Assembly (NCBI GenBank): GCA_911728455.2
Contig: OU452227.1
Coordinates: forward strand, 10,511,110 to 10,575,109
Origin: Marthasterias glacialis
Lineage: Eukaryota; Echinodermata; Asteroidea; Forcipulatida; Asteriidae
Reading direction: 5' to 3'
Length of the DNA: 64,000 nt
The notes beneath the pieces were generated by a model. It was not told where the DNA came from, did no database searches, and saw nothing but the letters and a program-made list of their open reading frames with translations. Numbering within the stretch: position 1 is the first letter of the stretch; the number at the start of each line of letters is the position of its first letter. The translations under genes and the position numbers were made by a program. This document shows, piece by piece, positions 34,175 to 46,563 of this stretch.

Positions 34175-34549
34175 CTACTTAGAGGTAGTGTACTTGGTGA
34201 CGGCCTTGGTTCCTTCGCTGACGGCGTGCTTGGCCAGCTCACCGGGCAGGAGGAGACGGACTGCAGTCTGGACCTCACGGCTTGTGATGGTGGACTTCTT
34301 GTTGTAGTGGGCCAGGCGGGAAGCCTCGCCAGCAATACGCTCGAAGATGTCGTTGACAAAGCTGTTCATGATGCTCATTGCACGGCTGGAGATGCCGGTG
34401 TCAGGGTGCACTTGCTTCATGACCTTGTAGATGTAGATGCCATAGCTCTCCTTTCTCTTTCTACGTCTTTTCTTGTTGCCACCTGGAGGTGCGCCCTTGG
34501 CCTTGCCGCCGGCTTTCTTCTGTCCCTTACCGCTGACTTTGGGAGGCAT
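34175..34549 (-). CDS. H2B: Histone H2B, replication-dependent
   Basis: Core nucleosome histone that pairs with H2A. 124 residues, intronless. The N-terminal tail is [20 protein letters not shown] and the basic [11 protein letters not shown] segment follows. The histone fold then runs [77 protein letters not shown] and TTSK, including the conserved C-terminal lysine that is ubiquitinated in animals. An upstream in-frame Met would add 21 unhistone-like residues and falls toward the promoter, so the MPPK start is chosen. The gene diverges from H2A across a 366-bp promoter. MPPK...SGKGQKKAG is starfish-like from memory. Confidence 0.98.
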   Translation of the reverse strand: MPPKVSGKGQKKAGGKAKGAPPGGNKKRRRKRKESYGIYIYKVMKQVHPDTGISSRAMSIMNSFVNDIFERIAGEASRLAHYNKKSTITSREVQTAVRLLLPGELAKHAVSEGTKAVTKYTTSK

Positions 34550-34915
34550 TCTCAATTTCTTCCGTGCAGTTAGATTGTAACGAAAAGATAATGATGTCCC
34601 AATAAAATTCAACTTTATATATACCTTCGGCTATGCAAATTAGGTATCCTGGTTAGGATTCCGCACGGTATCCTGAAGCATAGGGCTTTCACCATTGGCT
34701 AAGCGATACCAGATTTTGCACACGGCACTACGGGCTGTACTCAATCACGTTTCTGATTGGTTACAAACGGTGGCTGTCTATTGGATAAACGCTAAAACCT
34801 GCCTCGGATCCGCCGATGAATCCAACTTGGGCCTATAAATAAGAAATTCGCAGTATTAGGAATATTATTTTCAACATTCCTTGTGTAGTACGACACGTAA
34901 ACAAAGTATATCAAC
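34550..34915. promoter_or_regulatory. Shared divergent H2B/H2A promoter
   Basis: For H2B (minus): TATA-like TATATATAAAG at 34613-34623, and octamer ATTTGCAT (plus-strand ATGCAAAT at 34633-34640) just upstream, the classic H2B S-phase element. CCAAT boxes in minus sense (ATTGG on the plus strand) lie at 34694, 34756 and 34780. For H2A (plus): CCTATAAATA at 34832-34841, GATCC at 34807-34811 upstream of it as in other echinoderm histone genes, and a cap-like CAACATTCC at 34872-34880. The ATTGG boxes could serve both genes. Confidence 0.85.
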
Positions 34916-35293
34916 ATGTCTGGACGTGGAAAGGGAGGCAAGGCACGCGCCAAGGCCAAGAGCCGATCTGCAAGGGCTGGGCTTCAGTTCCCCGTAGGCC
35001 GTGTTCACCGTTTCCTTCGCAAGGGCAACTACGCCGAGAGAGTAGGAGCTGGTGCCCCAGTCTACTTGGCTGCCGTCATGGAGTACTTGGCCGCTGAGAT
35101 CCTCGAGTTGGCCGGTAACGCCGCCCGTGACAACAAGAAGACGAGAATCAACCCCCGTCACTTGCAGCTCGCCATCCGCAACGACGAAGAGTTGAACAAG
35201 CTTCTCAGTGGAGTCACCATCGCCCAGGGCGGTGTACTGCCCAACATCCAGGCCGTTCTTCTGCCCAAGAAGACCGCCAAGGCACAGAAATAG
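34916..35293 (+). CDS. H2A: Histone H2A, replication-dependent
   Basis: Core nucleosome histone. 125 residues, intronless. Tail [20 protein letters not shown], then [20 protein letters not shown], the acidic-patch helix ([20 protein letters not shown]), [28 protein letters not shown] and a C-terminus [18 protein letters not shown]. There is no SQ(E/D) tail, so it is not H2A.X. It lacks the hallmarks of H2A.Z, so it is canonical. Divergent from H2B and ending in its own stem-loop. Confidence 0.98.
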   Translation: MSGRGKGGKARAKAKSRSARAGLQFPVGRVHRFLRKGNYAERVGAGAPVYLAAVMEYLAAEILELAGNAARDNKKTRINPRHLQLAIRNDEELNKLLSGVTIAQGGVLPNIQAVLLPKKTAKAQK

Positions 35294-35318
35294 ACTTCAG
35301 ATGTCTTCAAAATCAATC

Positions 35319-35334
35319 GGCTCTTTTCAGAGCC
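35319..35334 (+). terminator. Histone 3' stem-loop of H2A
   Basis: GGCTCTTTTCAGAGCC, 25 bases after the H2A stop, followed by ACCAAA and the purine-rich element CAAAAAAGAGATTGA. Confidence 0.95.
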
Positions 35335-35539
35335 ACCAAATATTCAAAAAAGAGATTGAATCATTGTCATGTTATTTATTTTGCTGGTCAAGTTTCATTA
35401 AATTGATTTCAACTTATAAGCTTATGTTATTGTTTTTCGTTAATGCATCGACAATAGTGCAATTCAATATTTACAAGTTGTAGATATTGAATGGTATAAA
35501 AATTAAAAGAACGTGACAGTGACATGCTTGACATGTAGG

Positions 35540-36430
35540 CCTATTGTTTGTGCACCTCTACATGCACATTACATGTACATGTAGTACATGTAGTACATGT
35601 GCGTACATGTACATGTACATTGTACATGTGCGTACATGTACAAAAATGATGTACATGTACATGTGAACGGCTGTCATTATGTGGTGTTAAAAAAAATCCT
35701 AACCCGAAATTACACAAATTACTTCCCCCTCCCCGTGAACTATCATGTAATTTTCTAGTGTCTTGTACTTTCATCAATTTTTACTTTTGTACACAAAGGT
35801 GTTTTATTTGTTAATTTGGTATTCCTTCTCAGTGAGTCAGAGCTGAGTGTCATGTAATGTTTAATAATTTTTAGATTGAAAAGAATCCAACCCGAGTCGT
35901 TGCCAATTTTTTTGCCTGCTGTAGTACATGTACCTGTACATGTGCATTGTAGGGACGGTGATGTCCATGTCTTAAAATAGGATTCGCTTTCGACATGTAG
36001 TGCATGTCGTATGTGTACAGGAAGTTAAAAATAATGTGTACATGTCATGATGTACAAGTCCGTACACATGTAAAATATGTTCACTTAGTGCGGCACATCG
36101 TACACAGGAAATGTGTGTACAACATTAACACGAATAAACATTATAATGATACAACGTAATAATTGACTCTACTTGTTTACGCATGTACAACTACACTGTG
36201 TAGAATGTGCTACAGTACATCATTACATTTTACACGTGTACACAGGTGCATGTTCATTTACATGGTACATGAACGTGTTTGTCAGTACTGTACATTTACA
36301 TGTACATTTACGTGTACATTTACATGTACATGTACATTTACATGTACATGTACATTTACATGTACATGTTCATGTATGTACATGTACATGAACATGATTA
36401 CAATGTACATGTATGTACAGTACATACGCA
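35540..36430. repeat. ACATGT-rich repeat region between H2A and H3
   Basis: Dense self-complementary repeats built on TACATGTA. The core arrays are 35570-35665 and 36290-36420; scattered copies lie between, with diverged GTACA/TGTAC motifs. As the repeat is palindromic, both strands give Met/Tyr/His/Val low-complexity frames that are not genes. A smaller array of the same unit lies at 41930-41990 beyond H4. Confidence 0.9.
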
Positions 36431-38290
36431 TGATGGTGCCGCGGTAGATTTGTTTCCAAGTCTCTGTGATCGTGATTTATTCACAGACATAAAGGTTATT
36501 TATGTCTGTGGATTTATTGCCTTAATATAGCGCCCTCTACCAGTTTTAAGGCGGATGAGTACTGAGTGATAGGGTAGCAAAGACGGCGCTTTGCTGATAG
36601 TGGTAGCCAATACAGACCAAAAAAAATACCGCGGTAGGGGACTCTATCCTATAATTATGACCTTATCAAATATAATTATTGGGCCTCACCATATCATTAA
36701 AAGCATCCTTGTTTCTATAAAAAGAAAAAATTGCATAACAAACAGAAGACAAAGCATTTAACTTTATATATGTAATTGCCATAAAATATCAATAACATTG
36801 ATCAGATATTACATTTTAAATTACGTTTTATCTTTTGATTGGTGGAAGAATTTGTAGCTTGTTATGTTACCTCAACCAAACGCTGATTATTGGAGGATTC
36901 CCAGCCCGTCACATTAGCGGTTTTTGTCTTGAATCCTAATAAAACCAGCTGTCAAAAAGCAACAGTGGCAGTTTGTTTGCCTTTCTTTCGCCGGTGTCTT
37001 TTGCTTCATCTTGCATTGTTTAAATTGATTTTGGCTCTCATCTGTCTATAACTTCTTCTTTCTGCCTTTGTCCTTTTTGAGACTGTCCTTGTCATTGGTG
37101 GACAGTGGGATTTATCTTGTTTCAATTTGTCTTTCTTTTCTTTTCAAATTGAATTGTCCTTTTGTGGAGACGGAGTCTCTTATTAATGGATAAGTCCTAA
37201 TTGAATTTTGTGGTATTAATCAGTAATGCCAATGGTAAATACTATAGCCTACATGTCATATATAGATATACATGTCCAACATTACTTCGAGGATATTTTG
37301 GTTTTAACCATAAATACCTACGGAAGCTTAAAATCTAACATCCCCGTTCCATTTTCTAACCTAAATTATCGCTCCTGAAACAGGTTCAAGATATCCTTTC
37401 CGAGTTTTCTAATGACATTGCTGTTTCATGTTACTTGCTCTACTAGAGGACTATAGTCTGATCAATCTACATGTATGGTTTGACCTGGACAAAACTGCAA
37501 CAGAAATGATTCCAAATGTCTCTTGCAACCCTCCCAATCAATACCAAAAAGGTAGAAGAAAAAATTCTTAATTTGATTTTTCCATTATTGTAAGTTCCAT
37601 TACAATAAAAAATGTCCACAAATGTTACTTGGTAACCTTGCCAATGGTCAACCATTGATGTACATGTATTAAAATTGCCTTTTTGCGGTCATACTCTCAG
37701 CTAATTTTCATTATTGGAGTTGAGTCATCTCTGAGAAATACAAGGTTGCTCAATGATAGGCTTAATAACACTGAGAGTATAAAAATAAGTACAATTGCTG
37801 TAGTTACAGTTGAAATACGAATCGTTGAAGTTAACACATCTGCTGCTTTTAAATAGGGGTAGGCCCCTAGGTGGATTATTTAAAGTCATTGGTTCATCAA
37901 TTTATTATTTCCAGGTTGACTGATCAAAAAATAACTCGAATATATTGAAATTATGATTTGTTGTTTTCCGAGGATGGCAATTCTGGACGGCAGAAAAAAA
38001 AATTCAACCGGTACTGCAATAGTTATGGCATGTTAGTTACTACAGCAAAATTGGGTTAAGAATGTAGGATGTACACGTAAACAATGTTTGATCACACTGC
38101 ATCCCAAATCATGCAAATACTAAAGGCGTTTTGACCTTTCCTGACTGTACTACTACTAGGCTACGCTTCATACAACCACTACCTGTACCGTTGAAAAACT
38201 TTTACTACATTACTAATACATGTACTAGGCTACCAACCGCTAATAAGTCGAAAAACAAAATCACACGACAGAATAAATAGACATGATAGA
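36431..38290. other. Intergenic between H2A and H3, nothing recognised
   Basis: No H1 or other histone gene and no other exon was found. Inverted repeats are minor. The stretch is AT-rich. Confidence 0.45.
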
Positions 38291-38313
38291 TTTATCTCTT
38301 TTTTGAATGTGGT

Positions 38314-38329
38314 GGCTCTGAAAAGAGCC
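38314..38329 (-). terminator. Histone 3' stem-loop of H3
   Basis: GGCTCTTTTCAGAGCC on the minus strand, 28 bases after the H3 stop, followed by the purine-rich element CAAAAAAGAGATAAA. Confidence 0.95.
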
Positions 38330-38357
38330 GGTTGTGTTTGTTTGTCCGACAGACAAT

Positions 38358-38900
<543 letters not shown>

Positions 38901-39508
38901 GAAGCTGTATGACAAGATCCTATCCGTTTGTCAGTAGATCAAATAAACTGAAGTAAAACACACTTTTCACAATTTTAAATTTGCTAAATTTACAAATGCG
39001 GTAGATTTTCTTATTTATATTACATTTTTAGACTGCGGACAGTTCTTTTTGGTTCGTTATTATGTTTCTTTGAAGTATTGATCACCGTTAAAAATTAGCA
39101 AGCAAGCTTCCACTTGCCAACAGAATTGTCTAATGAATTATGCATGAACGTAACCCTCCTTTTTGACCTGGCGGGAAATGTATTCACTCGTTCGTTCTTC
39201 GACAACAATAATAACAAACCGAATGCTGTTTTGTAAGTCATGATACATTGTACAATACAATACATAATAATCCATGTATATTTTACACTGTAAACAAATT
39301 TATGATGTGTCACTGCAGTATGGTACAGTAGGTTATGTCAAAATTATTACGTGTACATGTTCATGTTATTGTTTCCTTCACCCTTTATTTTACTTTTAGG
39401 AGACAAAATTATCCCTTCACTCTAAATTTATACGAAGAAGTCACCCATTGAAATGAAAGACATTATTTTCGTTGATGTATTTTGAGAAAAACATAAAGAA
39501 CGTTTGCG
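38901..39508. other. Intergenic between H3 and a MITE, nothing recognised
   Basis: AT-rich. No exon or RNA gene seen. Confidence 0.4.
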
Positions 39509-39836
39509 TTAAAGCCCTAGCTCTACATTGGTAAGAAAGAAAAACATGAACCAGGCCTGCATAAATGTTCACAGATTGTCATATGCCTACATGGTATAAA
39601 GATAATGATGGTAGAAAACTTTCCTTGAAATCTTTCTGCCTGAAGTGTTATCGTTTTTAAATAATAAATGAAGTAAGATCCAAAATTAGTTTTTGTCTCA
39701 CTCTCAGTGTGAGGTAAACGAAACAACGAAATGAGCTGAAATTTTCACAGATTCGTTTTATTACAAATATCTTCATTTGTGCAAAGAATGTAGGCATTTT
39801 TACAGTCATTTTATCAATGTTGAGCTGGGGCTTTAA
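39509..39836. mobile_element. TTAA-flanked MITE, family 1, copy A
   Basis: A 328-bp element with TTAA at both ends and long inverted repeats (TTAAAGCCCTAGCTCTACAT at the left; the right end reversed is TTAAAGCCCCAGCTCAACAT). The interior is noncoding. It is related along its length to 43655-44069. TTAA duplication points to a piggyBac- or Kolobok-type mobiliser. Confidence 0.8.
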
Positions 39837-39949
39837 ATTCCTTAAATTAAAAGCAGAGCAGTAAACAGCCAAAGGATTCAAAGTATTTAGTAAATAACTC
39901 AATCGCCGTACTAATAAGTATACGTCAGAACTATAACATTTTCTTCATG

Positions 39950-40686
39950 TGGACAGCGCTTTCACTCAGACTTTTATATGAATTCGAACCTTTTTGTGTT
40001 TGCTTGGTGTAAAAAAATAATGGTTTGTTTTTCATTCATTCTGTCTCAGTCTGAGTCTGATCTACCTACATCTCTAGCACAAGTTTAGGATATTGTTCTA
40101 ATCTCTGAAGCACCTTGAAATCTTTACCATTATGCCTGGGGTTACTAGTATTATTATTACAACTAAAAAAACTAAAAAGGTGGAAATGCCATCATTTCAA
40201 AGCGCGGCCTACCTTCCCCCAAAAATGGATTCAGACCTTTTGTCAGCAATATTCAGTGCTTCCACTTCCCCAAACTGAATTTCCTTAGATTGGCACAATT
40301 TTTTCTTTAGATTTTCCAAAACTTCCTTAGATTTTTCTTGGGATTTCCTTCACTAATTGTAGTCAAAAATACTAATCACATCGTCCGATACAGTAACTTC
40401 AACTACATGAAGTTATGAACTCATAATATCTCAGACCGAAACCAAACTAATCAAACAGCAGCCGGGGCGTAACCCTCCGTTCCGCATTCCCCAAAATGGC
40501 CACACTTTTCATTTCGACACAAATTTACAGTATTTTTACTTGGTTGTCTTGATTTATTTATTCTTTATTTCAACATTTCTTAGCAAATTTTTGTTGATTT
40601 TTCCCTTTAGATTTTGGAATTTCACTAAATTTCCTTAAAATAAGGAGATTTCCTTGTGGAAGCACTGATAATGACTCTCACCCCTG
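39950..40686. mobile_element. Diverged copy of the CAGGGATGAGA element with a second element nested inside
   Basis: 39955-40253 and 40668-40686 resemble the element at 29302-29564 (CAGACTTTTATATGAATTC, GAGGATATTGTTCTAA-like and GGTGGAAATGCCATCATTT segments, end TCTCACCCCTG). It is split at GTCAGCAATATT by another element (40254-40667). Confidence 0.65.
40254..40667. mobile_element. 414-bp inverted-repeat element nested in an older one
   Basis: Perfect termini CAGTGCTTCCAC (left) and GTGGAAGCACTG (right). The interior is noncoding and has a repeated TTTCCTTAGATTTT-like motif. It interrupts the older element precisely, so it is younger. The target duplication is not clear. Confidence 0.7.
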
Positions 40687-41337
40687 TAAATCCGGCCCGC
40701 TTTGCAGGATAGTTTACGGACGTACTGCCGTCCCTAAAAAAAACTTTCTGAAGTCTAACCGGAATAACCTTAGTCTACTCTAGTTGGAGTCGTCTTTTGT
40801 CTAATCTCTAGACACAAGATCGAAAACAATACTATTATTATATGTTTGGAAAAATTGAATACCCTCCCAAAATGACAAATTATTGAAAACAACCAAGCCT
40901 GTGAATGAACAGTTATTTTCGTGTTAATGTTAGAGTTAAGCAGTCTCCATCTCTCATCATTCCCCTTTCTTTCACCTGCTGGTTATTATTTACCCAAAAC
41001 AGCATAAACTACATAGTACTACTACTAGTAGTAGTACTACAGTAGACTACTACTGGTGGTGTGTGAATGCTATACATGTACTGTACATGTACTTCTGAGC
41101 ACTCTCGGCGAAATCATCCCCGCTTATTTCCAATCCCCACTTCTGACGGAGGATGCCTACCTGATTTATGTGCTTTCCCCCGACTTAGTGAAATCCTTAA
41201 TTCTATAATTATTTTAAATAGAAAAAACAAGCCCAAAACGCCACACTATAATCGAAAACTTTTAATTTTCATTTATTTCAGCTACATAAATAAAACAAAT
41301 AACAGATAAAGTGTTGATCTCTTTTTTGAATATGTGT
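40687..41337. other. Intergenic 3' of H4, nothing recognised
   Basis: A small (TAC/GTA)n hairpin lies at 41014-41045 and a TACATGTA cluster at 41073-41091. No gene is visible. Confidence 0.4.
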
Positions 41338-41353
41338 GGCTCTGAAAAGAGCC
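41338..41353 (-). terminator. Histone 3' stem-loop of H4
   Basis: GGCTCTTTTCAGAGCC on the minus strand, 28 bases after the H4 stop, followed by CAAAAAAGAGATCAAC. Confidence 0.95.
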
Positions 41354-41381
41354 GGATTGTTGTTTTGAGGTTGGTGTCCGT

Positions 41382-41790
<409 letters not shown>

Positions 41791-41924
41791 ACACTGCATG
41801 TGGGCGTAACACAATGAAGCGCGCATGCGTACAATCCAAACTAAAGATTGTACCGTGTGCAAACTAAACCCTTGTTTTGTTTTGCATGCTTCCCCAGTGT
41901 GTACAGTGTGTATACTGCACTGTA

Positions 41925-41992
41925 CATGTAGGTTCATGACCACATGAACATATCCATACATGTACATGTACATGTACATGTACATGTACATT
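41925..41992. repeat. ACATGT repeat array beyond H4
   Basis: About 36 bases of uninterrupted ACATGT units, with nearby diverged copies. Same motif as the large region at 35540-36430. Confidence 0.9.
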
Positions 41993-42793
41993 ACATTATA
42001 ACTATATTATAATACTTTACATTATAATACTTTTTTTAATAGTACATGAACATATCATGCATGTACATTCACATTAATTTGGCCTTTTCAATTCCTATGT
42101 TCCAACTATTACGAATAATTATAATGTATAAGGAAAGCTTATAGTTAATTTCTACCTTTCAGTTTTTCTGTGTTTTTCGTTGCACAGATCCTTCGAATCA
42201 CATTGCAGCGAAACATTTTTTAAATGACATTTTCAATTCAAGTTGTTTTAAAAAATATAAATAAAAATTAACCAGGACCAGTTTATTCCAGGAAAGAGAA
42301 CACACATGGTGCAAATGGTAGTGTGATTATCGGTGATGGTTTTATTTGCATACTGGTGGGTGATCACCATTTATACCGCAATAGCAGTTCATAAAATACT
42401 TTTACAGATTTGTAGGGCCTAATGAACATTTTTTTTATTTTGTTTCTCCACATTCCAGATTTTTACAAAATATATAAATTCCCCCACCAGTGAGATGAAA
42501 CTCTCCATATACTATAAAATTTCAACAACAAAAAATTACAGTATATTTTTAATGCAAACCTTTCAATCAGTTATATATATTCTTTAAATTAATAATATTA
42601 AATATACTTCCCCAATACTTATAAAGTTGGATTAAGAGGTCCAATGATTATTTGAACGCAAACGATTGTTACCATGTATAATTCATTTATTCATTAAATT
42701 ATTCGGTTGCCACTTTACTGTGCCTTAAATAATAAACATTTTGACAAAGACCAGCTAAACCTGAGCTGAGATAAACCATAATGTCGAATGCAA
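41993..42793. other. Intergenic, AT-rich, nothing recognised
   Basis: No coding exon, RNA gene or repeat family recognised. Confidence 0.4.
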
Positions 42794-43370
42794 TAGACCA
42801 TGTAACCTCTGTTTACAAAAAGAGTGACCTTGTATATTCCAGGGCCTTGCTGGCAGGCAAGATACTGCACTGGTCATAATGGGAAATTTTTCACGTTGTG
42901 TCATAATTTCCATATAAATTCAAGAGTTGTAAAAGTAACAGCTGAACCAGTTTTGAGATGTGCCCCCTTCTTCATATCAAAAGTTGATGAAAATCAGACC
43001 GTGCAATCTCCATGAAAATGTAAAGCTTTACGATTCTTCCATTGAGCTGCGTACAAATCGTGCCTGCAGGAAGTCTAGGCTCTGTGCAGCGATTCCACTC
43101 CAAAGTGTGTAATGTCTGAAGGAAATTTCCATGAAACCGAAAAATTTCAGGAAATTCCAAAGTCTTAAGGCCATTTTCTAAAATCTTAGGAAAATATTGT
43201 GCCAAAAAATTTGTTAGTGGCCTCACGTTTCGACCCTATAGCAGAGTCTTGTGCCTACAATATCTTGTGCCTATCTAAAGGAAATTGGATTTTTGGGGCA
43301 AAGAAGGAAGCACTGGCTCTGTGTCTGTGGCTCTGTTGTAAACATGTGATGTCACAGGTTACATGGTCTA
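42794..43370. mobile_element. 577-bp inverted-repeat element containing a hammerhead-like motif
   Basis: TAGACCATGTAACCT (42794) pairs with AGGTTACATGGTCTA (to 43370), a perfect 15-bp terminal repeat. An inner TGTTTACAA/TTGTAAACA pair reinforces it. On the minus strand at about 43222-43250 it holds GACTCTGCTATAGGGTCGAA followed by ACGTGAGGCC, a motif shared with 303-338 and 52408-52440. No transposase frame is visible. Confidence 0.6.
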
Positions 43371-43429
43371 AATGCATTAAGTTAGCACTGTTATAAACAT
43401 TAAATACTGGGTGGGGTGTAAGGGGTGGG

Positions 43430-43503
43430 AACTGGGTCCAATTTCATAGAGCTGCTAAAGGGGGGAGGGCAGGCTCAAGCAGAGCTCTTTGATATTGGGT
43501 CCA
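43430..43503. mobile_element. Short foldback related to the 49413 MITE
   Basis: GGGTCCAATTTCATAGAGCT near the left end and AGAGCTCTTTGATATTGGGT near the right are inverted relatives of the ends of the element at 49413-49604, with only a short middle. This is probably an internally deleted copy. Confidence 0.5.
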
Positions 43504-43654
43504 GGGCCACATTTTATACAAGTGCTAGGCGTAGAAATGTACTAAGCACAAACAAAGCTTTATTGGCTTTGTAGAAACAGGTAACCTGATGAAATGTAAA
43601 GAGCCCAAATGATATTTGCACAACAATTAACTTATTAGCAATCATTTTCTGTAC

Positions 43655-44069
43655 TTAAAAGCCCCAGCTCAACATTGATAAGAAGAAAAACATAATAAAT
43701 GTTCACATATTTACACAGCTCAACATTGGTAAGAAGAAAAACATAATGAATGTTCACATATTTACATATACCTTACTTGGTATAAAGGTCATGATGGTAG
43801 AAACCTTTCCTAGAAATATTTCTGCCTGAAGTGTTATCGTTTTTTAATAATAAATGAAACAAGATCCAAAATTAGTTTTCGTCTGAGCGAGACAAAAACT
43901 CTAGGAATGCCTAAAAAAAATGCTGAATGCATTTTTTCTGTTTTCTCCCAGTGAAACATCGAAATGAGCTGACATTTTCACAGGTCGGTTTTATTACAAA
44001 TATCTTGGTTTGTGCAAAGAATGGAAGCATTTATACAGTCAGTTAACCAATGTTGAGCTGGGGCTTTAA
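43655..44069. mobile_element. TTAA-flanked MITE, family 1, copy B
   Basis: Same family as 39509-39836: TTAAAAGCCCCAGCTCAACA at the left and TGTTGAGCTGGGGCTTTAA at the right. The first about 60 bp are duplicated (43661 and 43720), and about 40 bp around 43905-43950 are extra or diverged, so it is longer than copy A. Confidence 0.75.
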
Positions 44070-44730
44070 ACACCTGTCTGCGTAGGGTTCTGTATCTTTT
44101 GCTTATCGGATATTTTGGTAAGTAATAATTATTGATTCAGAAAATTGGGCCCTGAAGATCGTCTGCAAGGGAAATAGGTTGGTCCCTTTTCGGTATTGAT
44201 TATCATTTGCTTTGATGCACAATGTGTATAGGGAGCCAAACCAAGATGGCTGCCCATAGAGGTAGACAGGGAATTTACAAAGCAATCCATCCAGTATACC
44301 ATACACTTATAGCATACTTCTGAAGGTATAATACATGAATGGTACTGATCTCCAAAATTAAATGATGATGTTTATTTCATAAGCAAGCTTTTTCATAAAC
44401 TAGCAGTGTTTTCCCGAGTGCCCTGAGAAACTGACACTCCATCATGAAAAAAAGGCTCTCCCAACACCCGAAATACTTGGTTCTTATTATTTTGATTTGC
44501 CAGATCAAAACAAGCTTTTCATTTGTACATGAACACTGAGCAAACACAAAATCCACTCAGCTGACTAGCATGTCCAGCTGAACAATCAACACCAACCACA
44601 AGGATAGACATACATTTACTATGCACCCCTGCTGTCCAGCAGTTCTGAATGGTTCGTCAACTTACTGCTGGTATATGGTTATGGAAAGTAGGTTTAACAA
44701 AACATAACCCATTTTTTTTTCAGTGCTGTC
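44070..44730. other. Intergenic, nothing recognised
   Basis: No coding exon, RNA gene or repeat family recognised. Confidence 0.4.
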
Positions 44731-44948
44731 TTAAAGGGGCTGTATCGTCATGATTATAGCAGGCCTGTGGGCTGTGCATGGAACGACAAACTCTCACCCA
44801 GATATTGCACGCGCATGCGCTTGCGATCAAACCACAAAGTGCGCCAACTTTGTCAAACTGTGATGCTGGCGCGCAGGCGAGCGTAGTAACTGGGTTATAA
44901 TCATTATAATCATTTACTGCTATAATCATGACAGCACAGCCCCTTTAA
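44731..44948. mobile_element. TTAA-flanked MITE, family 2
   Basis: A 218-bp element with TTAA at both ends and inverted repeats of about 32 bp: TTAAAGGGGCTGTATCGTCA at the left; the reversed right end is TTAAAGGGGCTGTGCTGTCA, and both continue TGATTATAGCAG. The interior is GC-rich with GCGCATGCGC. Distinct in sequence from family 1. Confidence 0.8.
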
Positions 44949-45130
44949 CAACGTGACTACCTAATGTGATGAAATTTCCATTTTTCATTTTTGTTGTGTT
45001 GTGTTTATTGATTGAACTGGCTGGAGGATGGGAACGAGTGTTCTTTTCAAAAAAATTGACAGTATTATACATTTAACATATTAATTAATGTGTCATTTAA
45101 AGAATTACGCACAAACGGGTACTCTAAATA

Positions 45131-45292
45131 TCAAATGGAGGTGGTCGTGCCCAGGCTGTCCCAAGCTGGCATGGCAGTAAAGGAACTTTTCATTTCTACT
45201 ATGAGGTTGTCAGCTACAAGAGTGACAATCACAGCCATAGCAACAGTCAAAACCAAAGAAATGAGCAGAGCGAAAGAGCCCAGAGCTCGATT
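45131..45292 (-). CDS. Possible last exon encoding a transmembrane segment, family unknown
   Basis: The minus-strand frame is open from 45292 to a TGA at 45131. It contains a hydrophobic span typical of a membrane helix (FALLISLVLTVAMAVIVTLV), then ADNLIVEMKSSFTAMPAWDS, then LGTTTSI and a stop. It abuts a MITE (45287-45425) whose terminal sequence lies just upstream, so a splice acceptor, if used, would come from or next to the MITE. No upstream exon was identified and no family is known. It may be a real C-terminal exon, a pseudogene or chance. Confidence 0.28.
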   Translation of the reverse strand, partial: NRALGSFALLISLVLTVAMAVIVTLVADNLIVEMKSSFTAMPAWDSLGTTTSI

Positions 45293-45425
45293 TCACAAAG
45301 CACTAAGATTCATCTTAAGATGAGTTGTCAGTATTACCATATTGACTTGTATTGTGACATCACACTTTGCTTAACAATTGATGTATATTTTAAGATCAAT
45401 CTTGGCTCTTTGTGGATGCCATTAT
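45287..45425. mobile_element. Inverted-repeat element, same family as 597-892
   Basis: GAGCTCGATTTCACAAAGCA starts it, and CTTAAGATGAGTTGTCA plus a TGTGACATCACACTTTGCTT segment match the reverse complement of the elements at 597-892. The right end (CTTGGCTCTTTGTG) is degraded. Confidence 0.65.
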
Positions 45426-46448
45426 ATGGTTTACTTACAGTTGCCTGGCCCGATTTTTCTGCCCGATTTTAAAACAACATGTTTGATAGATTTTTATCTC
45501 TGAACAAATTGAAAGATGATGCTGTTTCAAAACACAAAAACTTGTGCATTATGCCATGACAAAGCACAAAATACCTGTAACATGCAAAATTGTTTGTACA
45601 TGGCTAAAGGACATCAACTAATATCGGGATCCCGACAATAATTCATTTTTAGTTTTTAATTAACTTCCACTAATCATTGGCAGATTTTTTTGTGCGTGCA
45701 GTACCTTGAGAGAAAGCTTGTAACTTTCTTGATTCTATATCAATAGCTACGAAAAATTTTAATGTAATTCTCGGGTCAAATTGGCCAAAAATCGAACCTA
45801 GCATCTTTAAACCATGTTTTTCTTGCATTGGTGCATGTTTCTTTTTATGCCGAAGCTCAGTGGACTTGTGGCTGATGGCTTCAACTGTGGCTTCTTAGCT
45901 CTGGCTTGGGCTCCGGCTGTCGGTTTCAGCGGGCTAGAAGCAATTACCAGTAATTTTCACATGAGGATATTTTGTACAAAGAAACTTCAAGAATAATACA
46001 CATTTATGGACCACGTCATTTGGTTAAAATACTGAAGAGTCCTGAAAAGTAACCCATTCACTTCATTAGTGGCAATATATTATATACATATATCTAGTTA
46101 ATAAACAATATATAACATTCATGCAATACATTCACACACTTACAAACAAACTAAAATATGTAATGACAGCTTATCGAAATACTGGGTCAATTTGAGTTAT
46201 GAAATACTCTTCAAATAATTACAGCACTCAAAGAGGTTTGCTCTTTGTAAAAATTAAAACATAAACATTTTTACTTTTCTTAAATAAAATAATAACCTTT
46301 GAAAAATTAATGATAGTTACACTTGACTGAAAAGTTAAGTTTTAAGAAGAAAGAAATGCTAGGTTGTGTTTTTCCATATTGGGAGGGGGGGCTGCAACTG
46401 AGAAACTTTTACTACCATAAGCTTTTTGTTCAGGCAGATGGTAGCCTT
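45426..46448. other. Intergenic, nothing firmly recognised
   Basis: A GC-richer stretch at 45860-45940 gives open frames on both strands, with no recognised domain. The rest is AT-rich. Confidence 0.3.
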
Positions 46449-46563
46449 TTTGAGATATGGTGGACACATGACAAGTGCACTATATGGTTTAGGGTGAGTT
46501 TGTCTGTAAACACCCGAACCTAACAGTGCACTCACATGGTGTCCGCCATATCTCAAAAAAGGT
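46449..46563. repeat. Foldback repeat of about 115 bp
   Basis: The left arm contains TTTTTGAGATATGGTGGACA and GTGCACTATATGGTTTAGGG. The right arm, read in reverse, contains TTTTTTGAGATATGGCGGAC and GTGCACTGTTAGGTTCGGG. The arms are about 48 bp, roughly 80 percent identical, around a spacer of about 16 bases. Confidence 0.7.

Noticed and set aside
34163-34573. Plus-strand 136-residue frame
   Set aside because: Antisense shadow of H2B.
36163-36530. Met/Tyr/His-rich frames
   Set aside because: Translation of ACATGT repeats.
36431-38290. Missing H1 gene between H2A and H3
   Set aside because: No lysine/alanine-rich open frame or globular-domain motif found.
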